This document shows positions 1 to 7,844 of a stretch of DNA of 64,000 bases, one piece after another; positions within the stretch are counted from its first letter, which is position 1; every line of letters begins with the position of its first letter. The notes below the pieces were generated by a model. It searched no databases. It was not told the origin of the DNA and saw only the letters and a list, made by a program, of their open reading frames with translations. A program made the position numbers and the translations under genes. Location: assembly GCA_023414355.1 (NCBI GenBank), contig JAEZOB010000072.1:1-64000 (forward strand), given 5' to 3'. The stretch is from Bacillota bacterium (lineage in GTDB: Bacteria > Bacillota > Clostridia > Lachnospirales > Lachnospiraceae).

Positions 1-69
1 CACTTATACATCTACCCCTTTTTAGTAAGTTTGGTCGCAGAACGGAGGGAGGTAGGCTGGTTATAAGTG
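1..69. other. Segment bounded by an inverted repeat, possible structured RNA
   Basis: CACTTATA at 1-8 is complementary to TATAAGTG at 62-69. Inside it CTACC at 12-16 can pair with GGTAG at 51-55, giving a nested stem around a GC-rich core unlike the AT-rich surroundings. No ORF fits. It lies just beyond the terminator of the YeiH gene. It could be a small RNA or part of something cut by the window edge. I cannot assign a family. Confidence 0.25.
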
Positions 70-79
70 CATTTTAATA

Positions 80-115
80 TAAAAAAATATCGGGGTGAAG
101 TATCACCCCAATATT
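80..115 (-). terminator. Rho-independent terminator of the YeiH-like gene
   Basis: On the minus strand a GGGGTGA/TCACCCC stem with a four-base loop, extended by AATAT/ATATT, is followed by a run of seven T. It begins within a few bases of the stop codon, so the shortened upstream gene has its own clean transcript end. Confidence 0.85.
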
Positions 116-117
116 TA

Positions 118-660
118 TTATAGAACCGAAAGACCAAGTATAGTACCCAGTGTGGGGAAAATGATGGCTGCAATTACGTTAAAAAAGAAAATAACAGAAA
201 TTGCCTGCGCAATCTCTTCGTCGTCAGCATCAATAACAGGTGCTGTTGCAGCAATGGCAGAACCCCCACAAATGGATGAGCCAACACCAATCAGTGTAGA
301 TGTTTTGGCAGGTACTTTTAATAACTTGTGCATAGCATAGGCTACAAGCAAAGAGGTTGAGATTGTAGATAGGATAATGGGAAGAGAAGCCAGGCCAACT
401 TTCGCTATTGTCGTAAGATTTAATCCGAAGCCTAATAGAATAACTGCATACTGAAGTATTTTCTTTGATGTGAATCCAATCCCTTCTGATACACTGGATT
501 TATCTTTTATGATTAGCGTCAGAAGCATTCCAATAAGAATAGCTATGACGGGGGCGCCGATCACTTCCATCCAGGCTATAGAGTTTACCAGTATCCATGC
601 AAATAGTGCTATGACAAGGCACAATAGGACACCTTTCCCTTTACTTTTTATAAAAACCAT
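118..660 (-). CDS. YeiH-family putative sulfate exporter, C-terminally shortened
   Basis: The 180-residue hydrophobic protein matches the N-terminal half of YeiH/UPF0324 exporters. It has a run of membrane helices, the GLNL segment near residue 78, and the glycine-rich GVGSSICGGSA segment near residues 125-135, followed by the acidic DADDEE stretch. Family members usually have about 340 residues. This one stops after FPTLGTILGLSVL, where the others continue into a conserved WAGTAVNDTSS-like block. The stop is followed at once by a terminator and no in-frame continuation exists. It is divergent from a LysR gene, as in yeiE-yeiH of enterobacteria. Whether half a transporter still works is unknown; it may be a decaying gene. 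Confidence 0.75.
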   Translation of the reverse strand: MVFIKSKGKGVLLCLVIALFAWILVNSIAWMEVIGAPVIAILIGMLLTLIIKDKSSVSEGIGFTSKKILQYAVILLGFGLNLTTIAKVGLASLPIILSTISTSLLVAYAMHKLLKVPAKTSTLIGVGSSICGGSAIAATAPVIDADDEEIAQAISVIFFFNVIAAIIFPTLGTILGLSVL

Positions 661-683
661 TTTGCTTTTCCTCCTTTTCTGCT

Positions 684-721
684 ATTATAGTAACAAGCAA
701 CCATAAAGTAAAATTATTTAT
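684..721 (-). promoter_or_regulatory. yeiH/lysR divergent promoter and LysR-type operator
   Basis: On the minus strand TATAAT lies at 684-689, a good -10 for the exporter gene, with no strong -35. Just upstream, ATAAA at 703-707 and TTTAT at 717-721 form an inverted repeat with a 9-bp spacer. It fits the T-N11-A pattern that LysR regulators use and sits in the shared intergenic region. The operator role is inferred. Confidence 0.45.
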
Positions 722-767
722 TATGATTGATACATAAAAGTAGGTTATGGATAATCAGGAGGAGAGT

Positions 768-1658
768 ATGCTTGACTTTAGAATTGAAACGTTCTTATGC
801 GTATGTAAATATATGAATTATACTAAGGCTGCAAAAGAATTAAATATAACTCAGCCGGGAGTATCACAACACATAAAATATCTGGAAGAATATTATGGTG
901 ATAAACTGTTCGGCTATACCAATAAAAAGTTGACTTTAACACAAGCCGGACTAGATTTGCGGGATACTATGATTTCAGTAAAACATGATAATGTACATTT
1001 GCAGAATAAGATTAAAGAACGGGTAGAAGGGACAAATTTGATAAAGTTTGGAGCTACCCTTACCATTGGAGACTTTTTGCTGCCATTAAAAATTTCAGAT
1101 TATATAGAGAGAAATCCCAATACTCAAATCGATTTTACCATTGCAAATACAAAAGAGCTACTGACCTTATTAGAGGATGGGAAGATTGATTTTGCCATAG
1201 TGGAGGGATATTTTCAGAAAAGTGGATATGAATATCGGACAATATCTAATGAAAAATATATTCTCGTCTGTAGAAAAGATTATCCGTTGGAACAGGTAGA
1301 GGATTTCAAAGAACTATTTTGCCATAACTTATTGCTCAGAGAAGATGGATCCGGAACGAAAGAAATTCTGGAACGCTATCTATCGGATTGTGGATACACC
1401 TTTTCAGATTTTTCAAGCACATCAGTTATCAGCAGCATACATGCAATAAAAAAGCTACTTGAAAAAGGACATGGCATCAGTTTTATGTATGAAATTGCTG
1501 TGAAAAAAGAATTAGAAGAAGGAAGATTAAAAGCTGTTACGATTAAAAATTTTGACCTATACCACGAATTCAATTATATATGGCGAAAAAATAGTGCATT
1601 TTATGATTATTATCAAACGTTGTTTTCTTCTTTGTTTCAAGCGGATAATGATGATTAA
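768..1658 (+). CDS. LysR-family transcriptional regulator
   Basis: A 296-residue DNA-binding regulator with a winged helix-turn-helix at residues 4-60 (NYTKAAKELNITQPGVSQHIKYLE is split by the turn) and a LysR substrate-binding domain from about residue 90. An ATG exists 21 bases upstream, but the ATG at 768 is preceded by CAGGAGGAGAG and starts at the usual family N-terminus, so it is preferred. The nearest characterised types are CysL/YeiE-like regulators of sulfur metabolism. The divergent YeiH-like gene is the likely target, with an anion or sulfur metabolite as a plausible inducer. The ligand cannot be read from the sequence. Confidence 0.9.
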   Translation: MLDFRIETFLCVCKYMNYTKAAKELNITQPGVSQHIKYLEEYYGDKLFGYTNKKLTLTQAGLDLRDTMISVKHDNVHLQNKIKERVEGTNLIKFGATLTIGDFLLPLKISDYIERNPNTQIDFTIANTKELLTLLEDGKIDFAIVEGYFQKSGYEYRTISNEKYILVCRKDYPLEQVEDFKELFCHNLLLREDGSGTKEILERYLSDCGYTFSDFSSTSVISSIHAIKKLLEKGHGISFMYEIAVKKELEEGRLKAVTIKNFDLYHEFNYIWRKNSAFYDYYQTLFSSLFQADNDD

Positions 1659-1850
1659 GCACTTTTATTGCTGCTATACTGAGTATGTAAACTACGATTA
1701 GTGTTAACAGAGGTAATGTTTTTTTTGTTTGATTTGTTGTTTTATGGCTATCATCCAAATATTCACTTGTATTAAGTTACATGTCATTGTATCATATATA
1801 AAATATATTGATAAGCTGAGACATTATACTACTTGAGGGAGGTTGTATTC

Positions 1851-2741
1851 ATGTTCGTGTTTAAAAATCGCTATGGAGAGCTGCGTTCGGGATGGTCAGT
1901 AGTCGTATTGCTTCTAATTACTATTCTTGGTCTGGGTGTGGGGAGTTCTATGGTGCCGGAGAATAGTGAAGAGGCAACGATCGCAATAAAAATTGCAGTA
2001 ACATTGGTTTATAGCCTGATTACCATTGGCGGTGCAATTATTCTTTTTAAATTAATTTACAAGCGTAAATTATATCAAATGGGCTTCATTGCAAAGGGGT
2101 GGATAACAGGGTTACTCCATGGATTTGTGATAGGTGCTGTCTCAATCGGACTACTGTTTGCAATTTTACTTCTGGTCGGACAGGCTAAAGTATCCGGTGT
2201 AGACATGGACAAACTCTTATCCTTCACAATGCTGATTGAGTTCTTCAGTGTAGGTATCATGGCATTTTCTGAGGAAGTTCTTATGCGTGGCTATCTTATG
2301 ACCGCTCTCAAACCAACCAGAAACAAATGGATCATATTTTTGGCACCTTCGCTTCTTTTTTCGCTTTTCCATCTTATGAATCCCGGTGTTACCCTTCTGT
2401 CGTTCTTAAATATATTTTTGGCCGGAATGCTTTTTGCCTATATGTTTATTAAGTCAGGAAAGCTGTGGCTTTCATCCGGTTTTCACATAGCATGGAATTT
2501 CTTTCAAGGTGACATATGTGGCATGAATGTCTCAGGAAATATACAGACAGCAGTTTTTGAAACAAGGCTCGGTACGAACGAATTGCTGACTGGTGGCAAT
2601 TTTGGCCCGGAGGGAGGAATTCTCGTGACCTGCATATTATTGCTGGTATTTATGTATATGCGATTTATTTATAAAAGACCGAGCGAACCGATTTGGACCA
2701 TGGAGAGTGATTTGCCCCTTACGCGGGGAGAGCTTCTGTAA
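1851..2741 (+). CDS. CPBP (CAAX/Abi) intramembrane glutamic protease
   Basis: A 296-residue polytopic membrane protein of the CPBP family (Rce1-like; PF02517). The EEVLMRGY motif near residue 141 supplies the paired catalytic Glu and Arg. FSLFH near residue 172 and HIAWNFFQ near residue 212 supply the two conserved His-containing helices. About eight membrane segments are visible. An upstream ATG at 1833 is less likely than 1851, which follows GAGGGAGG at a good distance. Members process prenylated proteins, mature peptides or give bacteriocin self-immunity. No peptide gene is visible nearby, so the substrate is unknown. It ends before a strong terminator and appears monocistronic. Confidence 0.88.
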   Translation: MFVFKNRYGELRSGWSVVVLLLITILGLGVGSSMVPENSEEATIAIKIAVTLVYSLITIGGAIILFKLIYKRKLYQMGFIAKGWITGLLHGFVIGAVSIGLLFAILLLVGQAKVSGVDMDKLLSFTMLIEFFSVGIMAFSEEVLMRGYLMTALKPTRNKWIIFLAPSLLFSLFHLMNPGVTLLSFLNIFLAGMLFAYMFIKSGKLWLSSGFHIAWNFFQGDICGMNVSGNIQTAVFETRLGTNELLTGGNFGPEGGILVTCILLLVFMYMRFIYKRPSEPIWTMESDLPLTRGELL

Positions 2742-2775
2742 GGCGAAAGCATTAATAAGAGGGTGGACACCAGAA

Positions 2776-2850
2776 AATGGGTCTCCCGACATTGGAAATT
2801 CTTCCGGATATTTTGTAGGAAACCTCCAATGTCGGGAACCCATTTTTTTA
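2776..2850 (+). terminator. Rho-independent terminator after the CPBP protease
   Basis: A long stem pairs about 20 bases from 2778 (ATGGGT then TCCCGACATTGGA) with the matching arm ending at 2842, followed by seven T. Its far end is three bases from the -35 of the next operon, which separates the two units cleanly. Confidence 0.9.
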
Positions 2851-2852
2851 TG

Positions 2853-2931
2853 TTGACAAAATTAGTATTTTGGATTATACTTATATATCGGTTCGATATA
2901 TGCAGTAACGATATATATAAAAACGATATAT
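2853..2931 (+). promoter_or_regulatory. Sigma-A promoter and PadR operator array of the sdh/frd operon
   Basis: TTGACA at 2853-2858 and TATACT at 2876-2881 are separated by exactly 17 bp. Directly downstream, ATATATCG-GTT-CGATATAT at 2883-2901 is a perfect palindrome. CGATATAT then recurs at 2909-2916 and 2924-2931, so three copies are spaced exactly 15 bp apart. ATAT-rich palindromes over the start site are typical of PadR autoregulation. Binding here would block transcription of padR and the enzyme genes together. Confidence 0.75.
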
Positions 2932-2964
2932 AAAAGGAATGATCTGTTTCTTAGGGAGGTAAAA

Positions 2965-3516
2965 ATGTTAGAATACATTATTCTTGGTTTTCTTATGTAT
3001 GGCGATATTAGTGGTTATGATTTAAAGCAGCTGATGAAACGTTCCACATCTTATTTCTATGATGCAAGTTTTGGGAGCATCTATCCGGCCTTAAAAAGAT
3101 TAGAGCAAAAGGGCATGGTTACTTATTCAGAGAGTATAGAAGGCAATAAATTAAAAAAGGTATATCAGATCAAAGACAGTGGTAAAGAATGCTTTATGAA
3201 ATGGATAAAAGAACCCATAGTTTTTGAGAAATCAAGGCATGATTACTTGGTGAAAATCTTCTTTTATAGTTTTCTATCAAAGGAAAACGCAATTTCTAAC
3301 TTAAAGGCACTTCTCATGGAGATTGAACCTGTAACCGAGAATTTAATCCATGAGAAAGAGAATGTAACAGCTAAATTTAATATGAATAAAGTCTTGTACC
3401 GCTATTCTACCATGGTATATGGCATTGAATATTACCAGCTTATTATGAAATTTTGCAGGGATCTGATCAATGAGCTTGAGAAAGATTCCCCAGCATCGGG
3501 AAGTGAGGATGTATGA
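2965..3516 (+). CDS. PadR-family transcriptional regulator
   Basis: A 183-residue regulator with an N-terminal PadR winged helix (residues 1-75, starting LEYIILGFLMYGDISGYDLK) and a C-terminal four-helix dimerisation domain (Vir_act_alpha_C). TTAGGGAGG precedes the ATG. It is the first gene of an operon encoding succinate dehydrogenase/fumarate reductase, and its stop overlaps the next start by four bases (ATGA). With the palindromic operator over its promoter it is probably an autorepressor of the whole operon. PadR proteins respond to phenolic acids or other small ligands; the ligand here is unknown. Confidence 0.92.
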   Translation: MLEYIILGFLMYGDISGYDLKQLMKRSTSYFYDASFGSIYPALKRLEQKGMVTYSESIEGNKLKKVYQIKDSGKECFMKWIKEPIVFEKSRHDYLVKIFFYSFLSKENAISNLKALLMEIEPVTENLIHEKENVTAKFNMNKVLYRYSTMVYGIEYYQLIMKFCRDLINELEKDSPASGSEDV

Positions 3517-4133
3517 TGGCGTCGAATAAGAAGATGAAGTTTCCTATGCCTTTTTTTATACGGCAATTATTCTCAGTGATTGGCTTCCTATTTACAATCC
3601 TTTTCACGATAAGAGGGATCTGTCAGGCCGTGCTTACATATAAGAACTATTCTGAGGAAATAAGCTCTGCTTTTTCAGCTAAGGATATTGCAAATGGCTT
3701 ATCTATCATTATTAATAATCTAAAGCATCCCTACATTCCGGTACTTGATCTGTGTTTGACGGTATTATGCATATTAGTGATGGTCCATGGTGTTATTGGA
3801 TGCTATTATGCGATTACGACAGAGTATAGTCTAAAGAGAATGTTTAAGGAAAAAGGATGGTTCTACTTACAGATTCTTTCTACCTTTGGAGCAGTATACG
3901 TTATTATCGCAATTTTGAGGCCAATGAGTGAAATGAAGACACATTCCCTTGTTTTCTGGCTAGTTACTATTTTAATAGCTTTTATAGGTGCTTTTCATAT
4001 AGCAAATGGATTTTACAATGCAAGCATTACTATGGGAATTTCTGTTTCCCATAAAACAAAATTGACCTTTCGGATTTTGGCTTGGATTGTAGCTATCATA
4101 TCCGTATTACAAATTCTTGTTTATTTCATATAG
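3513..4133 (+). CDS. Succinate dehydrogenase/fumarate reductase cytochrome b-type membrane anchor
   Basis: A 206-residue protein with five predicted membrane helices, the same size and topology as Bacillus SdhC (about 202 residues, five helices). It lies directly upstream of the flavoprotein and iron-sulfur subunits, so it is probably the quinone-reactive anchor. Two helix histidines stand out, His92 (VMVHG) and His162 (AFHIANG), in positions suggesting helices 2 and 4. Helices 1 and 3 show no His, so only one of the two haem-ligand pairs of di-haem anchors may remain. Two adjacent ATGs (3513, 3516) could start it. Assignment rests on context and topology more than on sequence. Confidence 0.7.
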   Translation: MMASNKKMKFPMPFFIRQLFSVIGFLFTILFTIRGICQAVLTYKNYSEEISSAFSAKDIANGLSIIINNLKHPYIPVLDLCLTVLCILVMVHGVIGCYYAITTEYSLKRMFKEKGWFYLQILSTFGAVYVIIAILRPMSEMKTHSLVFWLVTILIAFIGAFHIANGFYNASITMGISVSHKTKLTFRILAWIVAIISVLQILVYFI

Positions 4134-4145
4134 GAGGGAAGAAAA

Positions 4146-5879
4146 ATGCAAAACGTAATTATAGTGGGGACAGGAATTTCCGGTTTGACCTCAGCCCTTA
4201 TACTGGCTCAATCAGGGTATTCTGTTACTATGCTATCGTATTATGAAGCGCTACGATCTGCCTCTAGTATGGCTCAAGGAGGAATTAATGCTGCTGAGTT
4301 GCGAGAAAACGACTCTGTTTTGAAACATTTTACAGAGACTATCTCTGGTGGTGTATGGCTTGCCGACCAACAACCCGTTATGGATATGTGTAAATTTGCA
4401 CCCAATATCATTGCAATGTATGATCGAATCGGTGTTGCATTCAATCGAAATACCGATGGTTTACCTGATACAAGATATTTTGGAGGCTCTAAATATAAAA
4501 GAACTCACTATGCAGACACTACGACAGGAGCTCAATTGCTTAATGCATTGGATGGGCAGATTCGCCGTTACGAAGAGCTGGGTCAGATCAAAAGAATATC
4601 AGGAAAAGATTTTGTTTGTAGCTTAATTGATGAAAACAAACAATGCGGAGGCTGTATCGTACAGGATATTTATAGTATGGAACTGGAAGCGTTTACCGGT
4701 GTGGCTCTCATCATTGCAACAGGTGGTTATTCCAGCCTTTATGGCAGGTCAACCAACGCAGTACTATCAAACGGAGCTGTCGCCGGTCAATTGATGCTTC
4801 AGGGGGTGGCGATCGCCAACCCCGAATTCGTACAGTTTCACCCAACTGCAATGGCACTAGGAGACAAACCACGCTTAATTAGTGAATCTGCGCGTGGTGA
4901 GGGAGGCAGGCTATGGGTACCTCGAGACGGAAAGCCATGGTATTTTCTTGAGGAAATGTATCCGGAATTAGGAAATCTCATTGCACGCGATATGGCTTCC
5001 CGTGCCATTGATCAGGTAGTAAATAACTTAGGACTCGGAGTTGATGGAAAACATCAAGTATATCTTGATATTACGCATTTGGATAAAAACATTATGGAAC
5101 AAAAACTATCCAATGTAATTGACCTATATGAGAAATTCAGCGGAGAAAACCCACGAGAAGTCCCTATGAAAGTCTACCCCGCTCCTCATTATGCAATGGG
5201 AGGCATCTACGTTGATGCACAACACCGTACAGAAATGAGAGGCCTTTATGCTTGTGGTGAATGTGATTTCATGTATCACGGCGGCAATCGTCTGGGAGGC
5301 AATTCTCTGCTTTCTGCAACCTACAGCGGCTATAAAGTTGCGAAAACTATTAAGGAAGATAGTGAGGCTGAGATTTTATCACAAACAGATGCTTCAAAGG
5401 ACGCACCATGGATTCAAAGGAAGATATCCGAACTAAAAAATGAAATGAACGGATATTGGAAACGTAATGGAAGCGAAAGTGCAGATAGGATCTCCCAGGA
5501 GCTCGGAGAAGTTTTAACCGACAGTGCAGGAATTGTACGGCATAATGAACAGCTGACACTTGCCCTGAGTAAAATTCAGGAATTAAAAGAACGTTGGAAT
5601 AAAATCGTTCCTTTAGACAAGAGTAATTGGGCAAATCAATCTATCATAGCAATCAGAAAGCTCCGCCCTAGTATTGTGATGGGGGAAGCGATTATCACGG
5701 GAGCTCTTCATAGAAACGAAAGCAGAGGAGCTCATTATAAGCCGGATTTTCCTGATCGAGATGATGCTAACTGGCTAAAAACAACTGTCGCAAGCTATGA
5801 CGATAAAATCGGTAAAGTAACACTAAATTATAAGCCGGTTGATCTATCCATTCTTCAACCGCTAGATGGCAATCATTAG
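4146..5879 (+). CDS. sdhA: Succinate dehydrogenase/fumarate reductase flavoprotein subunit
   Basis: A 577-residue FAD protein that interconverts fumarate and succinate. It shows the N-terminal dinucleotide motif VGTGISG (residues 6-12), the SSMAQGGINA flavinylation-region motif, the HPTAMA and SESARGEGG active-site segments with the catalytic Arg, HYAMGGIYVD, and the C-terminal CGECDFMYHGGNRLGGNS FAD motif. AGGAGG lies 8 bases before the ATG. In a fermentative anaerobe the physiological direction is probably fumarate reduction, but sequence alone cannot separate the two. It lies between the anchor and iron-sulfur subunits, so a membrane complex is expected. Confidence 0.93.
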   Translation: MQNVIIVGTGISGLTSALILAQSGYSVTMLSYYEALRSASSMAQGGINAAELRENDSVLKHFTETISGGVWLADQQPVMDMCKFAPNIIAMYDRIGVAFNRNTDGLPDTRYFGGSKYKRTHYADTTTGAQLLNALDGQIRRYEELGQIKRISGKDFVCSLIDENKQCGGCIVQDIYSMELEAFTGVALIIATGGYSSLYGRSTNAVLSNGAVAGQLMLQGVAIANPEFVQFHPTAMALGDKPRLISESARGEGGRLWVPRDGKPWYFLEEMYPELGNLIARDMASRAIDQVVNNLGLGVDGKHQVYLDITHLDKNIMEQKLSNVIDLYEKFSGENPREVPMKVYPAPHYAMGGIYVDAQHRTEMRGLYACGECDFMYHGGNRLGGNSLLSATYSGYKVAKTIKEDSEAEILSQTDASKDAPWIQRKISELKNEMNGYWKRNGSESADRISQELGEVLTDSAGIVRHNEQLTLALSKIQELKERWNKIVPLDKSNWANQSIIAIRKLRPSIVMGEAIITGALHRNESRGAHYKPDFPDRDDANWLKTTVASYDDKIGKVTLNYKPVDLSILQPLDGNH

Positions 5880-5892
5880 GAGGAGTGAGAGT

Positions 5893-6633
5893 ATGCCGGA
5901 TAAAAACATGATATACCTAAAGATAAAGCGACAAGCTTCACCGATAGATAAGCCTTACTGGGAAAGCTTTTCTCTTGAATATAAAGAGGAGGACACCATA
6001 CTTTCTTTACTAATTCGATTAGAGAACCCTTCTACAAGCTCAAACCCGGTTCATCATGAATGTAACTGCAAGGAAGAAGTGTGCGGTACCTGTACGATTC
6101 GGATCAATGGGGTACCACGGTTATCCTGCTCGACACGAGTAGGAGATTTACCAAAATCTACTTTACATAAGCCAATTGTGTTGGAACCATTAAGTAAATT
6201 TGAGGTTATACGGGACTTGACTGTTGATCGGAGTCGCATTTCACGTTCCCTGACTCGAGTAAAGAACTGGGTTGAAACAGAAGAATTATTTGGATCAGAA
6301 ATTAATTATGAACAGAATGTTCAGCACGAGATGTATTCCTATGCTAAATGCATTAACTGTGGAAGCTGCTATGAGGCATGTCCGCGTACAAGTAAATCAG
6401 AAAGCCGTTATATAGGGCCTTCAGCAATTGCCCATGTGGTAACGATGAATGATCACCCGCTTGGAAAAGAAAGCAGCGGAGAACGGCTGAAGGTGGTTAT
6501 GGGGAATGATGGTATATCGAAATGCGGCAAGGCAATGGTTTGTGATAAAGTATGCCCCAAAAAAGTCCCTCTGGTTCGCTCAGTTACTCGTTCAAATAGG
6601 GAAGCGTCCAGCAAACTTCTCAATCTAAGATAA
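5893..6633 (+). CDS. sdhB: Succinate dehydrogenase/fumarate reductase iron-sulfur subunit
   Basis: A 246-residue electron-transfer subunit. The N-terminal plant-ferredoxin domain has C59-x4-C64-x2-C67-x11-C79 for [2Fe-2S]. The C-terminal domain has CINCGSCYEACP near residue 147 and a second group, CGKAMVCDKVCPK near residue 211, for the [4Fe-4S] and [3Fe-4S] clusters. An ATG 27 bases upstream lies in the end of sdhA, but 5893 follows AGGAGGAG and gives the normal N-terminus. It passes electrons between the flavin and the membrane quinone site. It is the last recognisable gene of the PadR operon; no obvious terminator follows. Confidence 0.92.
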   Translation: MPDKNMIYLKIKRQASPIDKPYWESFSLEYKEEDTILSLLIRLENPSTSSNPVHHECNCKEEVCGTCTIRINGVPRLSCSTRVGDLPKSTLHKPIVLEPLSKFEVIRDLTVDRSRISRSLTRVKNWVETEELFGSEINYEQNVQHEMYSYAKCINCGSCYEACPRTSKSESRYIGPSAIAHVVTMNDHPLGKESSGERLKVVMGNDGISKCGKAMVCDKVCPKKVPLVRSVTRSNREASSKLLNLR

Positions 6634-6855
6634 TATAGGGTACTGCCGATTATGTTTGAATACTATTCAACGATACATTTCTGCCGTCTGTAACAAATGC
6701 ATAGGGGAAAGGTAATACTTTTTCCATAATTCCGGAAAATATCAGGGATAAAATAACGATGATTGGTAGCAAAATAAATGCTAAATGTTCAATCATTAAA
6801 GTTTGAGGTATGAAAAATGTTGGTAAAGTATTCATAAATATGGAGGTAAATTATA

Positions 6856-7605
6856 ATGAAAAACAGATTTGATCCAAATAATAACATTATTAAGCTTTGT
6901 ATGAGCGGGATGAGTCTGGAGGGCAGTGGAAACATAGAAGCTGCAGCAGCGATGTTTCAGAAGGCATGGAATGAGGCGAAAGACGACTATGAAAGATTTA
7001 TTGCAGCCTATCATTTGGCTCGTCTTCAAAAGAGTATTACTGACAAACTAAAATGGATGGAAACGTCTTTACAGTGTGTACAAAATATCAATGATGATAA
7101 TGTCAGGAGTGCATACACAACCTTATATTTAAACATTGCCAACTGTTATGAGGAGTTGGGTGATGCGGAGCATGCAAAGAGAAATTATGAATTGTCCAAT
7201 TCATGTCAGGGTGCACCTTCTGATCAAGGGCCATTTTATCATGGGACAAAGGCAGAGCTACAGATTGGCGATTTACTGACAGCGGGAGGAACATCGAATT
7301 ACAGACCTGAGCTTAAAATGAATCATATTTATTTCACAGCCAATGTAAATGGGGCAGGGCTTGCGGCAGCTTTAGCTCAAGGAGAAGGAAGAGAACGCAT
7401 TTATATCATAGAACCAACAGGCGAATTTGAAAACGATCCAAATGTGACTGACAAAAAATTCCCGGGTAATTTAACACGTTCTTATCGCTCAGAAGCACCC
7501 TTAAGAATTATTGGTGAAGAAACGGAGTGGGCCAAACTGACAACTGCGGAGAGAAGTAATTGGCGGGAAAAATTAGCCAACAACAAGGGTCAAATTATTA
7601 ACTAA
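6856..7605 (+). CDS. arr: Rifamycin ADP-ribosyltransferase (Arr) with N-terminal helical repeats
   Basis: Residues 125-245 are a complete Arr domain, which inactivates rifampicin by NAD-dependent ADP-ribosylation. GPFYHGTKA, IGDLL, HIYFTA, YIIEPTG, FENDPN, FPGNLTRSYR and EAPLRIIG all match the family. His129, Tyr159 and Asp194 have exactly the spacing of the catalytic His19/Tyr49/Asp84 of mycobacterial Arr. Stand-alone Arr has about 140 residues; here residues 1-120 form additional amphipathic helices resembling TPR repeats (EAAAAMFQKAW, LYLNIANCYEELGD). TATGGAGG precedes the ATG. It lies downstream of sdhB with a 222-bp gap and probably has its own transcript. The role of the extra domain is unknown. 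Confidence 0.9.
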   Translation: MKNRFDPNNNIIKLCMSGMSLEGSGNIEAAAAMFQKAWNEAKDDYERFIAAYHLARLQKSITDKLKWMETSLQCVQNINDDNVRSAYTTLYLNIANCYEELGDAEHAKRNYELSNSCQGAPSDQGPFYHGTKAELQIGDLLTAGGTSNYRPELKMNHIYFTANVNGAGLAAALAQGEGRERIYIIEPTGEFENDPNVTDKKFPGNLTRSYRSEAPLRIIGEETEWAKLTTAERSNWREKLANNKGQIIN

Positions 7606-7728
7606 ACCTTTTGTTTATCATTAATGGAGAAATGAATTATTCTATGAAAAAAGCCGATTATGAAAGAACATTGCAATAGGCAGTATTAGCAAAATAATAG
7701 AGTGATAAGAATAGTATTTACAAGAAAG

Positions 7729-7805
7729 CAAGGGTTTTCAGGTACCGAAATCACCGCATAGCATAGGGAGCGGAATTTTAGATACCTGGAAACCCTTGTT
7801 TTTAG
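7729..7805 (+). terminator. Terminator between arr and the convergent hydrolase gene
   Basis: AAGGGTTTTCAGGTAC near 7730 pairs with GATACCTGGAAACCCTT ending near 7797, followed by GTTTTT. A smaller hairpin may fill the loop. It ends the arr transcript; the opposite strand has only a weak T-run. Confidence 0.75.
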
Positions 7806-7844
7806 CTTGAGAGAAAGAAGCTACTCCTAATTTGAATAGGTCTG

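Noticed and set aside
1570..1758. Minus-strand frame of 62 codons with a hydrophobic stretch
   Set aside because: It overlaps the end of the LysR gene, has no ribosome site and resembles no family.
6650..6835. Minus-strand frame of 61 codons with a membrane-like segment, between sdhB and arr
   Set aside because: It has no ribosome site, and AT-rich DNA readily encodes such hydrophobic stretches. It could be a relic, but nothing supports it.
7632..7679. 15-codon ORF (MNYSMKKADYERTLQ) after arr with GGAGA before it
   Set aside because: Too short to judge, and it precedes a terminator and not a gene; possibly a trace of a lost gene.
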